IMG/VR virus record: IMGVR_UViG_3300006805_000116
Location: 1 to 29,323 of that record
Length of the DNA: 29,323 nucleotides
Source of the DNA: a virus
Reading direction: 5' to 3' (one strand)
A program made the position numbers and the translations under genes. The notes beneath the pieces are model-generated. The model saw nothing but the letters and a program-made list of their open reading frames with translations. It was not told where the DNA came from and made no database searches. Positions 14,653-24,026 of this stretch are shown here, piece by piece; the first letter of the stretch is position 1, and each line of letters opens with the position of its first letter.

Positions 14653-17600
14653 ATGGCGAGTTCGACGTTCCGCCGGTCGATGTCCAGATCGCCGAGGCAC
14701 CCGCCGCGCCACCGTTGCCGACACCGCCGTCACCGCCTGTATCTGCGCCTGCCGCATCTCCTGTGCCGCCCGCGCCAAATGAATACGCGGAGGTGCTGAA
14801 GCAGCAACGGGGTGTCGATCAAGGCAACGAATACGCCGACGTTCTTCGCGGGCAGATGACCCCGGTTGTCGACCTTGCAAAGGAACGCGAGCAGCGACTT
14901 CGCGCCACCGCAGCAGGGGCGCGGGACACTACACCCGAGGCCACCGCGAAGGCCCTCGACCTGTCGAACAAGACCGGCATGTCTGTAGGTGAGGTTGAGC
15001 GCAACCTACCCAGGGTCGAGGCCGATCAGAAGCTGAACGAATATACGGACGTTCTAGCCAAGTCTCCCAAGCTGGGCGATTGGCTCCTGGCCGACCCGAC
15101 GAACGCCAAGGTGGCGGGCGCTGACTACGACAAGCTGGCCAAGATCGAGCGCATTCTGAAGCCAAGGCACATGTACGACCTCAACAGGCCGAGCAAGTTC
15201 CCGCGCTCGATCGACAGCGAGTCGGCGGACTGGGAGGCGACGGCGTTCCCCAATGCCGGCGGCCTTGTGTATGACCGTCTCCCATCGTTCGACGCGCCCC
15301 TGTATGAGAGCCAACTCAAGAAAGGTGTCGAGGGTATCGCGCGGAGCGGCAACGATTGGTCGCAAAACTCCCTCCTGCTGGCTGTGCAGGCGATCGATTT
15401 CTTCGACCGCGGTGGATCTCCCTATCGCGGGCGTGGTGGCTACGGGATGGGATTGGGCATCGGCGACTTCTCCCGCATGGCGAATGATCCGCAACCCCAG
15501 CCCAAGCAGGAGCGGCATGCCGATGTTTTCGGCTACCTGCAAATGTCGGACGATCAGAAGGCGGCGCTCAAGAAGCGAATTGATTTCGACCTGGTGCTGC
15601 TTGCCGCCAAGAAGCAGCTTGGCCAGGAGTTCGTTTCACGCCTCCCTGCCGATCCGAATACCAAGCCGTTCCTCGATTCATTCAATGCAGTGGATGGCAA
15701 GGCGCTTTTGAACGCGCTGACCAGATCCCTCACCAATGTTCTCCTCGGCAATTATCTTCGTGCGGTCGACTTGGCCCCGACGGGTGGAGAGTCCCCGCTC
15801 AAGGGGGTCACGGATGAGTTCTCAAAAGGTCCAGGCGGTATCGTCCAAGAGCTTGCCGTCACCAATATACCAAATGCGATTGCAATGGCGCCGGCTTTGG
15901 CGGCTGGCCCACTCGCGCCGCTTGTGGCCGGCGGGATTGGCGTCGGCTTGGACTTGCCTGAACGCCTCAATGGCCTGATCAAGCAAACATTTGCCGAGAC
16001 GGCGACGATCGAAAGCCTCCCCCTCGATCACAACAACCCGTTCGTTGTTCAGCAATGGCTGCGCGATAACCCGGAAGCCATGAACAAGCTGCTGAGTAAT
16101 GCGGCAGCGGCTTCGATGGCGATCAGTGCTGGCGAGGTGTTTTCCTTGCTCGCGATGAAGCCCCTCCCGATGGGCAAGGGCGCCACCGCGATCGTGGCGA
16201 GGGGTGCAGCCAACGCCGGCATTGGGGTGTTGAGCGAGGGTAGCGGCGAATTTTTCGCCCAGATGGTTGCCGACAATTATGACGCTGGTGAGCTTGCCGC
16301 TGAAATGATCGGCGCCGGCCCGTCTGTTGTCATTGGAACCGCAGCGAAAACGGTGCAGGACGTATCCCGCGCCAAGGTCGAAGCCGAGCGCGAGGCCGCC
16401 GTCGCGGATGTGAAGAAGACCATCACGGCTGCCACCGATTTCCTGAACGACCTGCGGACGCACGTCGCGGAGACGGAGACGCTGACGCTCGATGACCTTG
16501 TCGACAAGGTGCAGGGCAGCACCCTCCACAAGCTGTCGCCCGAGAAGATGAAGGACTTCCTCGAGTCGCTGTCGCCTGACGAGCAGAAGGCCGACGTGTT
16601 CATCTCGTCGGATGCGGTCAGCACGCTGTTCCAGGACATGTCGGTCCTGGAGCGCGATACGCTAGCCGAGAACCTCGGCATCACCGAGCAGCTCAATTCG
16701 CTGGGCCTCAACGCCAACACCGACATCGTGATCCCGCTGCCGGTCTACCTGACGGCGATCGGCGATGCTCACAAGGCGTGGCGCGACGACGTTCGCATGG
16801 ACTTCATGGGGTTCTCCAACCGGGAGGCCATCGCGGAGGGCAAGGCCAAGGCCGAGGAGACCGCCGCTGCGGTGGCGCGCTTCGAGGAGCAGGTCGCGGC
16901 CGGCGTGCAGGATAGCCCGCAGGAGATCGTCTACCAGCAGGTGTTGGGGATGCTGAAGGCGAACGGCTTCACCAATGAGCAGGCTTCCCAGCAGGCTGCC
17001 TATGCGGCCTCGCGCTACCATGCTCGTGCGGTTCGCAGCCCGCAGATGTTCACCGACGCCCTGGATGCGTTCACGCAGTACCCGTTCACCATCCGCTCGC
17101 ACCTGGGCGACGGCATCCGGGTGATCGGCCCTGACCAGCTCGACATCATGCTCGACAGCATCCGGTCGGGCAAAGACCCTGTGGTCACGCCGGCCTTCGC
17201 CCACATCGAGGCGCGCAAGGCTGCGGCCGATGCGGAGCTGTCGACGGTCCTCGGCGAGGCGCCTGTCGTCAAGACGCCCAAGCAGATCGCGGACGAACGC
17301 AAGGCTGCCGCGCTGGGCGTGTTCCAGGCTCGCCGTCAGGAACTGGTTGACTGGCTCGAGAGCCGCGGCCTCGACCTCAAGACGGCGACCAACGCGCAAA
17401 TCCGCGCCGAGATCGAGAAGGTCCAGAAGGGGACCAGCTACGAGCAAGACGATGTTCTGGTTGTTAAGCAGCCCCTTTCCGACAGTTTGATCATGGTCGC
17501 CCAGCGTGGCGATCGGGCGACTGGTAATCGGCTTCTCTTGTCTACTGAAGAGAAGGCGGCCATTGCCGCGTCTGTCGGGCCGAGCGGTCTATCGGTTGAA

Positions 17601-20600
17601 GAAATCACCGCGACCGTTCGCAAGCACAAACTGGCCCATCCTCCTGCACAGAACTGGGAGCCTCTGGTCTTCATCAAGGCCCGCCTCGACAAAAAGGGCA
17701 AGCCTGAGTTCATGTACAAGCTGGTTCCCTACAGCTTCATTAGGGACAACGACGGCAAAGATATCCAGCCATCGGAGAAGAAATACGCGGGCAGGGTCAA
17801 GGCGCTCGGCGATGCTATTGCGGAAGAGGTTCGTGGCATCTATCGCCGCGCCGCTGCTGGCGACAAGAACGCCCAGAACATCCTGGCCCAAGCCGGCTGG
17901 TACAAGGCAATGCGCGCCAGGCTGCGCCAAGAGTTCGGTGGCCTGGGTGACCTGTTTGCCGACGCTCTCGGAGCCACGTCGCCCAATACGCCAGTGCGCG
18001 GGAACTGGGAGAATGCGGTCGACAGCCTGCGCCGCGCAAGCCGGGGCGACTTCGATGCGCTGATGCCGCGGTGGGTAGCCTGGTCTGAGAATATCGACCG
18101 GCTCGAGACCGACCTCCGCGCGTTCGTAAACGAGCAGCGCGCCAAGAAGCAGGCCTCGAAGAGCGAGCCCTGGATGGACAGCGATAAGCCGCAGACCTTG
18201 AAGTCCGTCAAGGAGATGCAGGAATACATCGATAAGAGGAAGGCTCTGTCTGAGGCGCGTGAACTGCCGCCCGACCTCATGCCGACCAAGGAGAGTGGCG
18301 CACAGTACGGGTTCAACGGTCGCAACGTGGTGCGCGCCATGCTCAACCTGTGGCGCACAATCAAGGACGCTGATCCCGATATCGGACGTAGCGGCACTGC
18401 GCCCAAGGCGCTCAATTTCTCTGGCAACCTCATTGGGTTCCGGGGCAAGGCGACGATCGATGTCTGGGCCGCGCGCCTGCTGCAGCGTCTGGCCGGCAAG
18501 CGTCGCATACCCAGCATGGCAGAGATAGCCGTCTCCGGTGAGATGCTTGCTGATGCTTCGACAACGGGCCAGTTCGGCTTCGGGCAGGACACTTTCGCGC
18601 ATGCCGTTGCCGTCATCAGATCCGACAGCGAGATGAGACAGGACTCTGCTCTCGCAAAAATCAATGACGACGACCTGCAGGCTGTTGTCTGGTTCATCGA
18701 GAAAGAGGTCTGGACGGTCAACAACTGGACAAGCGTCTCAGGTGAGGGAGGCTCGTTCGAGTTGGAAGCCAACCTCACCGGCACGGCCAAGCAGGCCCGT
18801 GTTCGCGAGCTGCGTAAGATCATCGACAGCTCCCCGTCCGCGGCCGATGTGAAGGCGGTGGCCGGCGCCGACGCAGTCTCGGCAAAGGTCGAGGCGTGGG
18901 ATGCTGAACACAAAGCGGAACTCGATGAACTGGGAGAGATCAACCAGCGCCTCGCGTCCGAGACCCCGTCGAAGAAGGAAGCGTCCGACCTAAAGAAGCG
19001 CGCGAAGGAGCTGCAGAAGGCCACCAAGCTGCCGAAAGAAATCGCGCAGGAGATGCGCGACGTTGCCAACGGACAGCGCCGGATTGACGAGCGCGCTGCC
19101 CAGAAGGTGTTGGCGCGGGCGGAACTGGCGACCCTTGAGCGTCCCGTTGATCGGTACGTCGGCGGCCTGTCCACGCAGATGTCGATCGACAACCAGGGGG
19201 TGGACTACGTCCCGACCGACGCCGACATGGCGCGCTTGGGCGATGCCATCCGGCTGGCGATCTACGAGAACGATGCCACTGCAAACGTGCTGGCGTCTAA
19301 GGCCCTGCCGACCGAGGGCCGCTACGGCAGCGTGGAGCGTTCGCTCGACCTCGAGATTGTGGCTCGCGAGGGCTACGATCCCAGCACGGTCTGGGCCGAG
19401 ATGCTGCGCCAGGCGCAGGAAGCGCGGCAGGACTCGACCTTCCTCTCCCGCGTTCTGCGGGATGGCGAGGAGATCGATTACACCAAGCACCGGCCCGGCA
19501 TTGAAATATACTTCCGCGATGCCGCCGCCGCCCAGCAGCTTGAGAAGATGCTGGCGGATCTGGCGAAGGAGGGGGTGTCCTTCCTGACGGTCTCCGTCGA
19601 CGGACGCCGGATGCCCGGTTATGTGGCCGGTGCCATGCCGGCAGCGGTCGGCGTGCGCCTGCAGTACGTCCCAGAGTTCGAGCAAAGGTACGGAAACGAC
19701 GACCTTTCGGGCTTGGATGACGCTGCCATTGCGGATAAGATGAAGGCCAAAGGCGACGAACTGGACGACGTTGCGATGCGCGTCGCCACCAATGTTTCGG
19801 GCGTCTCGTTTGCTGGCGTTTTCTGGCATGAGACACAGGTGGCATTCAGCCATCAGTATCAGGAGAAGATCGATGGTCTCGCAACTGGAAGAACTGAAGC
19901 GGAAGCTGGCGCGACTGGACCCGGAGGGTGGGTCGGACAATCCGTTCGTGCAGGGCTTGCGGATGCAGATCGCCAGTCGCGAGAAGCCGCGAGCGGAGAA
20001 CCCGGTGGGCAACGAGAGCCGGTGGTCGGCGGGGATGAGGGCAGCACCGGACGCGCCGGAAAAGGCGTAACCCTAGACCAAGACAAGCGCGGCTCGATCA
20101 CGTTCGGCGATACGTCCGCCACGGTCGACCTCTACCAGGCCCGCAACCCGTCCACGCTGCTGCATGAGATGTGGCACAAGTGGTTCGGCGAGTTCGAGTT
20201 CGATGTCGCCCACCTTGGCGCCAGCGAGCAGATGCGGGCCGACTTCAAGGTGCTGCTCGACTTCGTCGGCTCGACGGACGGTCGCATTGGACTGAGCGCC
20301 TACGAGGGCGGGCGGGTGAATACACTGCGCGCCAAGATCGACGCTACGGGCGAGAAGAGCCTCGACGGCGCGGAAGCCGAGGAGTGGGCCGCGCTGAAGG
20401 TCCGCATCGAGCAGAACGAGAAGCTGGCCCGTGCCGGCGAGGTCTACCTCATGGAGGGCAAGGCCCCGTCCGATGCCCTTCGCAAGGTGTTCCGCGCCTT
20501 CAAGTCGTGGCTGCTGGGCGTCTACCGCGACATGCGCCGTCTGCAGGCGCCGATCTCTCCCGAGGTCCGCGCGGTGTTGGACCGCATGCTAGCGACCGAC

Positions 20601-23600
20601 GAGGAGATCGCCTCGCTGAACGACCGGCAGGGGCTGAACCCGGTGCTGAAGTCGGCCAAGGACGGCGAGATGAGCAAGGCCGAGTTCGCGGCCTACACGA
20701 AGAAGACCGCGGACGTACTCGAGGACCAGCAGGACGCACTGTTCGCCAAGGTGTCGGGCGACCTCCGCAAGCAGGCCAAGGGCGAATACGACAAGGAACG
20801 CGCCAAGATCCGGGGCGAAGTCACCGACGAGATGATGGCCGAGCCGGGCCAGCAGGCGCTGCACTTCCTGAAGAAGGGCGTCATGCTTTCCGGCGAGACG
20901 CCTGAGATACTGAAGGGCCGCAAGTTGTCCCGCGCCGGCCTGATAGAACTGATCGGGCAGGAGGGGTTGAACACGCTCCCGGCGGGCATCCATGCGGAAG
21001 AGGGGCTTTCCCTTGACGAGATGGCGCCACTGTTCGGGCTGGGCAACGGCATGGAGCTGGCCGATCGCCTGATGCAGATCGCCGCCGAGGACAAGGCGTG
21101 GAAGGACAAGGGCGGGCGCGGCACCGCCGTCCAGTCGCGGATCGCCGAGGAGACCCAGAGGCGGCTCACAGAGGCCCTGGGAGACCCGCTGAACGACGGC
21201 AGCATCGAAGCCGAGGCGTGGGCCATCGTCCACTCGGACAAGCGCCTGGACCTCATGGCAGTCGATCTGCGGATGCTTGCGCGCAAGGCTGGGCAGACCG
21301 GCGCGGTGAGCATCGGTGACATCCAGAACTGGGCGGCCGAGCAGATCGGCGGCATGTCGTCGTACCAGGCGACACAGGTCGCGCGCTACCAGCGTGCCGA
21401 GCGGATGGCGGGCCAGCAGGTCCAGAAGGCCCTCGTCAAGGGCGACTGGGTGGCTGCGTTCAAGGCCAAGCAGGACCAGGTCTACAACTTCGCGCTCTAC
21501 AAGGAGGCGAAGAAGGCTGCCGACGATGCCGACAGCATTCGCAAGCGGATGGACCGCTACGCCTCGGCCGCTCAGATCAAGAGCATGGATCAGGGCGCGC
21601 TGAACGCCATTCACGAGATCCTCGAGGAGTTCGACTTCAAGAAGCGCAGCGGCGCGTTGCTGGCCGAGCGCACCCTGTTCAATGCCTTCGCCGAGCAGCA
21701 GAAGGAACTGGGCATCGAGGTGCTGGAACCGCCCCGCCTGAAGGGTGCAGGCAGCAAGCATTTCTCGCAGATGACCATGGAGGAATTGCGCGGTCTCAGC
21801 GCCACGATCGAGCAGATGGCGAAACTCGGTCGGATGAAGAAGGAACTGATCGACAACCAGAAGAAGCGCGACTTCGAGGCTGTTGTCGAGGAAGGCCTGA
21901 CCACCGCGGCAGCCCAGCCCCAGCGCGGCGTCAGCCGTGACGACACCGGCCTGACCCCGTTCGAGGAGCGCATGGGCAAGCTGATCAGCGGCATCAAGAG
22001 CGGCGACTCGTCCCTGATCAAGCTGGAGACGCTGTTCGAGTGGCTGGACGGCGACAAGACCGGCCGGGGCATCTTCACCCGCATGGGCTTCAAGCCGTTC
22101 GCTGACGCGCAGGGCAGGGAACGCGACCGCCTGGTCGGCCTGAACGCCAAGCTGAAGGCGCTCTATGCGCTGGTGCCGCAAGAGCAGCGCGACCAATGGC
22201 TGGAGGTTCACAGCATCCAGACCCTGCCCAAGCCCGGCGGTCGTCCCGGCAAGTTCAACAAGACGCAGCTCATCGCCATGGCGCTCAACATCGGCAACCA
22301 GTCCAACCTCGAGAAGCTGACGGTCGGCATGAAGTGGGACGAGGTCGCCGTCCGCGCGACGCTCGACAAGTACCTGACCCGCGAGGAATGGGCGCTTGTG
22401 CAGGGCGTGTGGGATCTGATCGAGACGCAGTGGCCTGAACTGAAGGCGGTGCATGAGCGTGTCACCGGCCTGGCGCCCCCCAAGATCGAGCCGATCGAGG
22501 TCAAGACGCCCTACGGCACCCTGAAGGGCGGCTACTACCCGGCGGTCTACGACCCCAATCTCAGCACCAAGGCGGCCAAGATCGGCGCCAAGGCGGATGT
22601 GGCTGCGACCGTGGGTGAAATCTTCCCCGGCGGCGCCTTCAGGCCCTCGACCCGTGCCGGCGCCACCCATGCGCGAACCGGCTTCGAGGCCCCGATCCGG
22701 CTGTCCCTCGACGTGATCGTCCAGCACCTGACCGACGTTTCGCACGACATCGAGTTCCGCGAGGCCATCATCAATGCTCACAAGTTCTTCAGCGACGAGC
22801 GTATCAAGCAATCGATCATCGACGCAGTGGGGCCGGAATACGAAGAGCAGATCGACCCGTGGCTCAAGAACATCGCCCATGAGTGGGTGATCGACCGGCA
22901 GGGCCTGAACGCAGTCCAGAAGTTCGCCAACGTCCTACGCACCAATGTGGTGATCGTGGGCCTGGGCTTCCGCATCTCGACCATGCTGGCGCAGACGGCA
23001 GGCTATGCCAACTCCGTCCAGCGACTGGGTGCGGCGGGGATGGCAGACGGCATGCGCGCGTTCGCCAAGAACCCGGTCCAGCAGTTCCAGTTCGTGCATG
23101 GCAAGTCCGCCGAGATGCGCCACCGGGCCAACGACCTCGAGCGCGACCTGCGAGCCGCCCAGCTCAAGATGCAGGGCAAGACCGGGTTCCTGAACGACGT
23201 TCGCCGCTTCGCCTTTGCGGGCATCGCCGCGTTCGATGCCGCGGTGTCGATCCCGACATGGATCGGCGCCTACAACCAGGGCCTCTCTGAACACAAGATG
23301 ACCGACGAGCAGGCGGTCTATTATGCCGACAAGATGGTGCGCGACACGCAAGGCAGCGGTGCCGCCAAGGACATGGCCGCCATCCAGCGTGGCGGGCCGC
23401 TGCTGAAGCTGTTCACGATGTTCTACAGCTACTTCAACGTCTTCTATAACCGCCAGCGCAGCCTCGCGCGTGACGTTCGTGACCCCGGCGTGAGCTGGGG
23501 CAGCGTCGTGGCGCAGACGTTCTGGCTGCTGGTCGTGCCGTCGCTGCTGTCGCCGCTGCTGACCGGGCAGGGGCCAGGCGACGACGAGGAGTGGGCGGCG

Positions 23601-23966
23601 TGGGCCGCGCGCAACGTCTTCTTCGGCCTGTTCACGGGTGTGCCTTATGGGCGCGACATCGCCAACGCGGCATCCAGCAAGATGGCGGGCAAGCCATTCG
23701 GAGATCCCAAGCTGTCGCCGGTCGAGGGCTTTGGCAGCAACGTCGTTCGCCTCGGCAATGACATCTGGAAAGCAGGCTCTGGCGAGGACGTATCGAAGAC
23801 CTTCATCAAGAATCTCTTCAACGTCGCGGGTGTCGTGACGGCACTGCCGCTGGGGCAGCCTGGCTCCTCGGCGCAATATGTGTGGGATGTCCTGGTCGAG
23901 GGCAGCGAAAACCCGGAGAACCTGCTGGAATGGATGCGCGGCCTGACGATCGGTCCCAAGAAGTAG
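14649..23966 (+). CDS. Giant 3105-aa ejection (polyvalent-type) protein
   Basis: This is by far the largest gene here and occupies the place of the T7 gp16-type core protein. The N-terminus is Pro/Ala-rich with three NEY[AT]xVL repeats (residues 44, 60, 130). Residues ~410-435 are hydrophobic. Residues ~648-705 (DVFISSDAVSTLFQDM, VIPLPVYLTAI) resemble large polyvalent-protein domains. Residues ~995-1360 resemble an HhH-GPD DNA glycosylase: SPNTPVRGNWENA, NFSGNLIGF, TIDVWAARLL with Asp1271, and QAVVW at 1344. Residues 1839-1843 form a HExxH metal site (LLHEMWHKWF), followed by EGKAPSDALRKVFRAFKSWL. The C-terminal 350 residues have membrane-like segments near 2765, 2918 and 2959. ATG overlaps the previous stop. 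No break in frame is seen. Confidence 0.88.
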   Translation: MNGEFDVPPVDVQIAEAPAAPPLPTPPSPPVSAPAASPVPPAPNEYAEVLKQQRGVDQGNEYADVLRGQMTPVVDLAKEREQRLRATAAGARDTTPEATAKALDLSNKTGMSVGEVERNLPRVEADQKLNEYTDVLAKSPKLGDWLLADPTNAKVAGADYDKLAKIERILKPRHMYDLNRPSKFPRSIDSESADWEATAFPNAGGLVYDRLPSFDAPLYESQLKKGVEGIARSGNDWSQNSLLLAVQAIDFFDRGGSPYRGRGGYGMGLGIGDFSRMANDPQPQPKQERHADVFGYLQMSDDQKAALKKRIDFDLVLLAAKKQLGQEFVSRLPADPNTKPFLDSFNAVDGKALLNALTRSLTNVLLGNYLRAVDLAPTGGESPLKGVTDEFSKGPGGIVQELAVTNIPNAIAMAPALAAGPLAPLVAGGIGVGLDLPERLNGLIKQTFAETATIESLPLDHNNPFVVQQWLRDNPEAMNKLLSNAAAASMAISAGEVFSLLAMKPLPMGKGATAIVARGAANAGIGVLSEGSGEFFAQMVADNYDAGELAAEMIGAGPSVVIGTAAKTVQDVSRAKVEAEREAAVADVKKTITAATDFLNDLRTHVAETETLTLDDLVDKVQGSTLHKLSPEKMKDFLESLSPDEQKADVFISSDAVSTLFQDMSVLERDTLAENLGITEQLNSLGLNANTDIVIPLPVYLTAIGDAHKAWRDDVRMDFMGFSNREAIAEGKAKAEETAAAVARFEEQVAAGVQDSPQEIVYQQVLGMLKANGFTNEQASQQAAYAASRYHARAVRSPQMFTDALDAFTQYPFTIRSHLGDGIRVIGPDQLDIMLDSIRSGKDPVVTPAFAHIEARKAAADAELSTVLGEAPVVKTPKQIADERKAAALGVFQARRQELVDWLESRGLDLKTATNAQIRAEIEKVQKGTSYEQDDVLVVKQPLSDSLIMVAQRGDRATGNRLLLSTEEKAAIAASVGPSGLSVEEITATVRKHKLAHPPAQNWEPLVFIKARLDKKGKPEFMYKLVPYSFIRDNDGKDIQPSEKKYAGRVKALGDAIAEEVRGIYRRAAAGDKNAQNILAQAGWYKAMRARLRQEFGGLGDLFADALGATSPNTPVRGNWENAVDSLRRASRGDFDALMPRWVAWSENIDRLETDLRAFVNEQRAKKQASKSEPWMDSDKPQTLKSVKEMQEYIDKRKALSEARELPPDLMPTKESGAQYGFNGRNVVRAMLNLWRTIKDADPDIGRSGTAPKALNFSGNLIGFRGKATIDVWAARLLQRLAGKRRIPSMAEIAVSGEMLADASTTGQFGFGQDTFAHAVAVIRSDSEMRQDSALAKINDDDLQAVVWFIEKEVWTVNNWTSVSGEGGSFELEANLTGTAKQARVRELRKIIDSSPSAADVKAVAGADAVSAKVEAWDAEHKAELDELGEINQRLASETPSKKEASDLKKRAKELQKATKLPKEIAQEMRDVANGQRRIDERAAQKVLARAELATLERPVDRYVGGLSTQMSIDNQGVDYVPTDADMARLGDAIRLAIYENDATANVLASKALPTEGRYGSVERSLDLEIVAREGYDPSTVWAEMLRQAQEARQDSTFLSRVLRDGEEIDYTKHRPGIEIYFRDAAAAQQLEKMLADLAKEGVSFLTVSVDGRRMPGYVAGAMPAAVGVRLQYVPEFEQRYGNDDLSGLDDAAIADKMKAKGDELDDVAMRVATNVSGVSFAGVFWHETQVAFSHQYQEKIDGLATGRTEAEAGATGPGGWVGQSVRAGLADADRQSREAASGEPGGQREPVVGGDEGSTGRAGKGVTLDQDKRGSITFGDTSATVDLYQARNPSTLLHEMWHKWFGEFEFDVAHLGASEQMRADFKVLLDFVGSTDGRIGLSAYEGGRVNTLRAKIDATGEKSLDGAEAEEWAALKVRIEQNEKLARAGEVYLMEGKAPSDALRKVFRAFKSWLLGVYRDMRRLQAPISPEVRAVLDRMLATDEEIASLNDRQGLNPVLKSAKDGEMSKAEFAAYTKKTADVLEDQQDALFAKVSGDLRKQAKGEYDKERAKIRGEVTDEMMAEPGQQALHFLKKGVMLSGETPEILKGRKLSRAGLIELIGQEGLNTLPAGIHAEEGLSLDEMAPLFGLGNGMELADRLMQIAAEDKAWKDKGGRGTAVQSRIAEETQRRLTEALGDPLNDGSIEAEAWAIVHSDKRLDLMAVDLRMLARKAGQTGAVSIGDIQNWAAEQIGGMSSYQATQVARYQRAERMAGQQVQKALVKGDWVAAFKAKQDQVYNFALYKEAKKAADDADSIRKRMDRYASAAQIKSMDQGALNAIHEILEEFDFKKRSGALLAERTLFNAFAEQQKELGIEVLEPPRLKGAGSKHFSQMTMEELRGLSATIEQMAKLGRMKKELIDNQKKRDFEAVVEEGLTTAAAQPQRGVSRDDTGLTPFEERMGKLISGIKSGDSSLIKLETLFEWLDGDKTGRGIFTRMGFKPFADAQGRERDRLVGLNAKLKALYALVPQEQRDQWLEVHSIQTLPKPGGRPGKFNKTQLIAMALNIGNQSNLEKLTVGMKWDEVAVRATLDKYLTREEWALVQGVWDLIETQWPELKAVHERVTGLAPPKIEPIEVKTPYGTLKGGYYPAVYDPNLSTKAAKIGAKADVAATVGEIFPGGAFRPSTRAGATHARTGFEAPIRLSLDVIVQHLTDVSHDIEFREAIINAHKFFSDERIKQSIIDAVGPEYEEQIDPWLKNIAHEWVIDRQGLNAVQKFANVLRTNVVIVGLGFRISTMLAQTAGYANSVQRLGAAGMADGMRAFAKNPVQQFQFVHGKSAEMRHRANDLERDLRAAQLKMQGKTGFLNDVRRFAFAGIAAFDAAVSIPTWIGAYNQGLSEHKMTDEQAVYYADKMVRDTQGSGAAKDMAAIQRGGPLLKLFTMFYSYFNVFYNRQRSLARDVRDPGVSWGSVVAQTFWLLVVPSLLSPLLTGQGPGDDEEWAAWAARNVFFGLFTGVPYGRDIANAASSKMAGKPFGDPKLSPVEGFGSNVVRLGNDIWKAGSGEDVSKTFIKNLFNVAGVVTALPLGQPGSSAQYVWDVLVEGSENPENLLEWMRGLTIGPKK
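19861..19866 (+). promoter_or_regulatory. Shine-Dalgarno site inside the giant gene
   Basis: AGGAGA lies 6 bases ahead of the ATG at 19873, which opens a nested frame in the +1 phase of the giant gene. Strength and spacing are as good as at the true gene starts of this window. Confidence 0.55.
19873..20070 (+). CDS. Nested 65-aa reading frame within the giant gene (+1 phase)
   Basis: This frame lies wholly inside the giant gene, shifted by one base. It starts at an ATG with an optimal AGGAGA site and encodes a protein beginning MVSQLEELKRKLARLDPEGG, then DNPFVQGLRMQIASREK, and ends with KA and TAA at 20068-20070. The first 40 residues look like a helical, coiled-coil protein. By my hand count only 11 of 65 codons end in A/T here, against 34 of 66 in the main frame over the same bases, so codon bias follows the nested frame. 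The main-frame product here is a Gly/Glu/Arg linker. It could be a real overlapping gene, or a trace of an old frame shift. Function is unknown. Confidence 0.5.
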   Translation: MVSQLEELKRKLARLDPEGGSDNPFVQGLRMQIASREKPRAENPVGNESRWSAGMRAAPDAPEKA

Positions 23967-24005
23967 ACGCCACGTCGCCGTCGATCGGTGATCGGCGGCT
24001 ATAAT
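23962..24005 (+). promoter_or_regulatory. Late promoter B (tail fibre): AGTAGACGCCAC box, 26-base spacer, TATAAT
   Basis: The box at 23962-23973 is followed by 26 bases and a perfect TATAAT (24000-24005). The architecture is identical to sites A and C. The box again contains the upstream gene's TAG stop (23964-23966). Transcription would start about 15 bases ahead of the fibre ATG; a ribosome site (TAGGAGTACG) lies between. Confidence 0.75.
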
Positions 24006-24026
24006 CGCTTTCTGTAGGAGTACGCA

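Noticed and set aside
20589-22880. A 763-codon open frame on the minus strand, and other long minus-strand frames such as 6704-8698 and 3153-4331
   Set aside because: They mirror strong + strand genes with recognisable products. High GC at third codon positions removes stops on the opposite strand, and none shows a recognisable motif or ribosome site context.
14649-23966. The giant frame as an assembly artefact joining separate genes
   Set aside because: No stop interrupts the frame, and recognisable segments occur in order on both sides of the suspicious linker in the same phase. A biological fusion remains possible and is reported as a finding.
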